Of a stretch of 64,000 nt of DNA, positions 63,661 to 64,000 are shown one piece after another; the stretch's first letter is position 1, and the number at the start of each line of letters is the position of its first letter. The stretch is from positions 15,535,157 to 15,599,156 of the forward strand of contig NC_040018.1 of NCBI RefSeq assembly GCF_000972845.2, given 5' to 3'. The notes below the pieces were generated by a model that worked only from the letters and a program-made list of their open reading frames with translations, did not search any database and was not told the DNA's origin. Source of the stretch: Larimichthys crocea (taxonomy: Eukaryota > Chordata > Actinopteri > Sciaenidae). The position numbers and the translations under genes were made by a program.

Positions 63661-64000
63661 TACCCGCAAAATCCACCAGGCGAGGACGTGCCCGTGTGCC
63701 CGGCGGTCACCACAGCAATACGCGATCTTCTAGTCAATGTTTCAAACCCCACTGGCTCCGCCATGGTCTGGTTCAGAAGCGTCCTAGAAGCAGGCCCCCG
63801 CTCCATGGAGAATACGCGGCTGTTCTATTTTTGACAGACTCCGTGAGCAGCCTGCGTCAATTTACACAGAGCAGCTCAAGCTGGCGGAAGCCAGACACAG
63901 AAACAGCATAGAGAATCCGGTCGATTTTCAAAAGATAGACAACAAATTAACAATGTAGCATATTTACACATGTAGAAGCATATTTGGAAGCACCTAAACA

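Larger units (their letters stand above)
56523..64000. other. Sequence upstream of the gene with no supported gene
   Basis: Holds interspersed repeats (57436-57662, 63370-63660), GT and CA runs (58178-58232, 62618-62654, 62801-62858), a GTCA array (61138-61161) and unique stretches near 61790-61990 and 62880-63060. A GC-rich open stretch at 63660-63911 closes the window. No exon with good splice sites and coding character was seen. Confidence 0.5.

Noticed and set aside
1..64000. CRISPR arrays, phage or bacterial defence systems
   Set aside because: Repeats here are eukaryotic microsatellites and interspersed elements. No direct repeats with unique spacers and no bacterial-type gene clusters are present.

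Overview
This is vertebrate nuclear DNA, most likely from a ray-finned (teleost) fish. The main clues are a decayed Tc1-like transposase, a tRNA-derived SINE with a B-box-like GGTTCGATTCC, a MITE with nested inverted repeats, several other interspersed repeats that resemble sequences common in fish genomes, and a very heavy load of (CA/GT)n, (CT/GA)n and other microsatellites. There are no bacterial-type operons, rRNAs, tRNAs or CRISPR arrays. The species and the repeat family names cannot be fixed by eye.

One protein-coding gene can be supported, on the minus strand. Its large first coding exon is 51981-54488 (836 codons). It begins at an ATG with A at -3 and an in-frame TAG 24 nt upstream (54513-54515), and it ends at a consensus donor AAG|GTAAGA in phase 0. 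The open frame runs seven codons past the donor to TGA at 51957-51959; those codons are read-through into intron. The protein carries four clear CxxC...FPF...CxxC...W modules of about 65-70 residues and a fifth divergent one, so it looks like a cysteine-rich, probably zinc-binding protein. I do not recognise a named family and give no symbol. A second exon is proposed at 3740-3881: good acceptor, phase 0 in, coding-like codons, donor in phase 1. That implies an intron of about 48.1 kb and a 3' end of the gene at or beyond the left edge of the window.

Layout: 1-3739 is the next intron or downstream sequence with no convincing exon. 3740-3881 is the second exon. 3882-51980 is a long intron holding microsatellites, SINE copies, a MITE, one 50-nt exon-like segment (9702-9751) and several non-repetitive stretches that could be regulatory. 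51981-54488 is exon 1. 54489-55100 is leader and likely promoter, with upstream ORFs and a G-rich run on the gene strand. 55596-56426 is a Tc1-like relic broken by an (ATCT)n array. 56523-64000 is intergenic or a neighbouring intron, with more microsatellites and interspersed repeats. No second gene is supported.

Most other open frames in the window are low-complexity translations of CA, GT, CT or GA repeats, or antisense shadows of exon 1.
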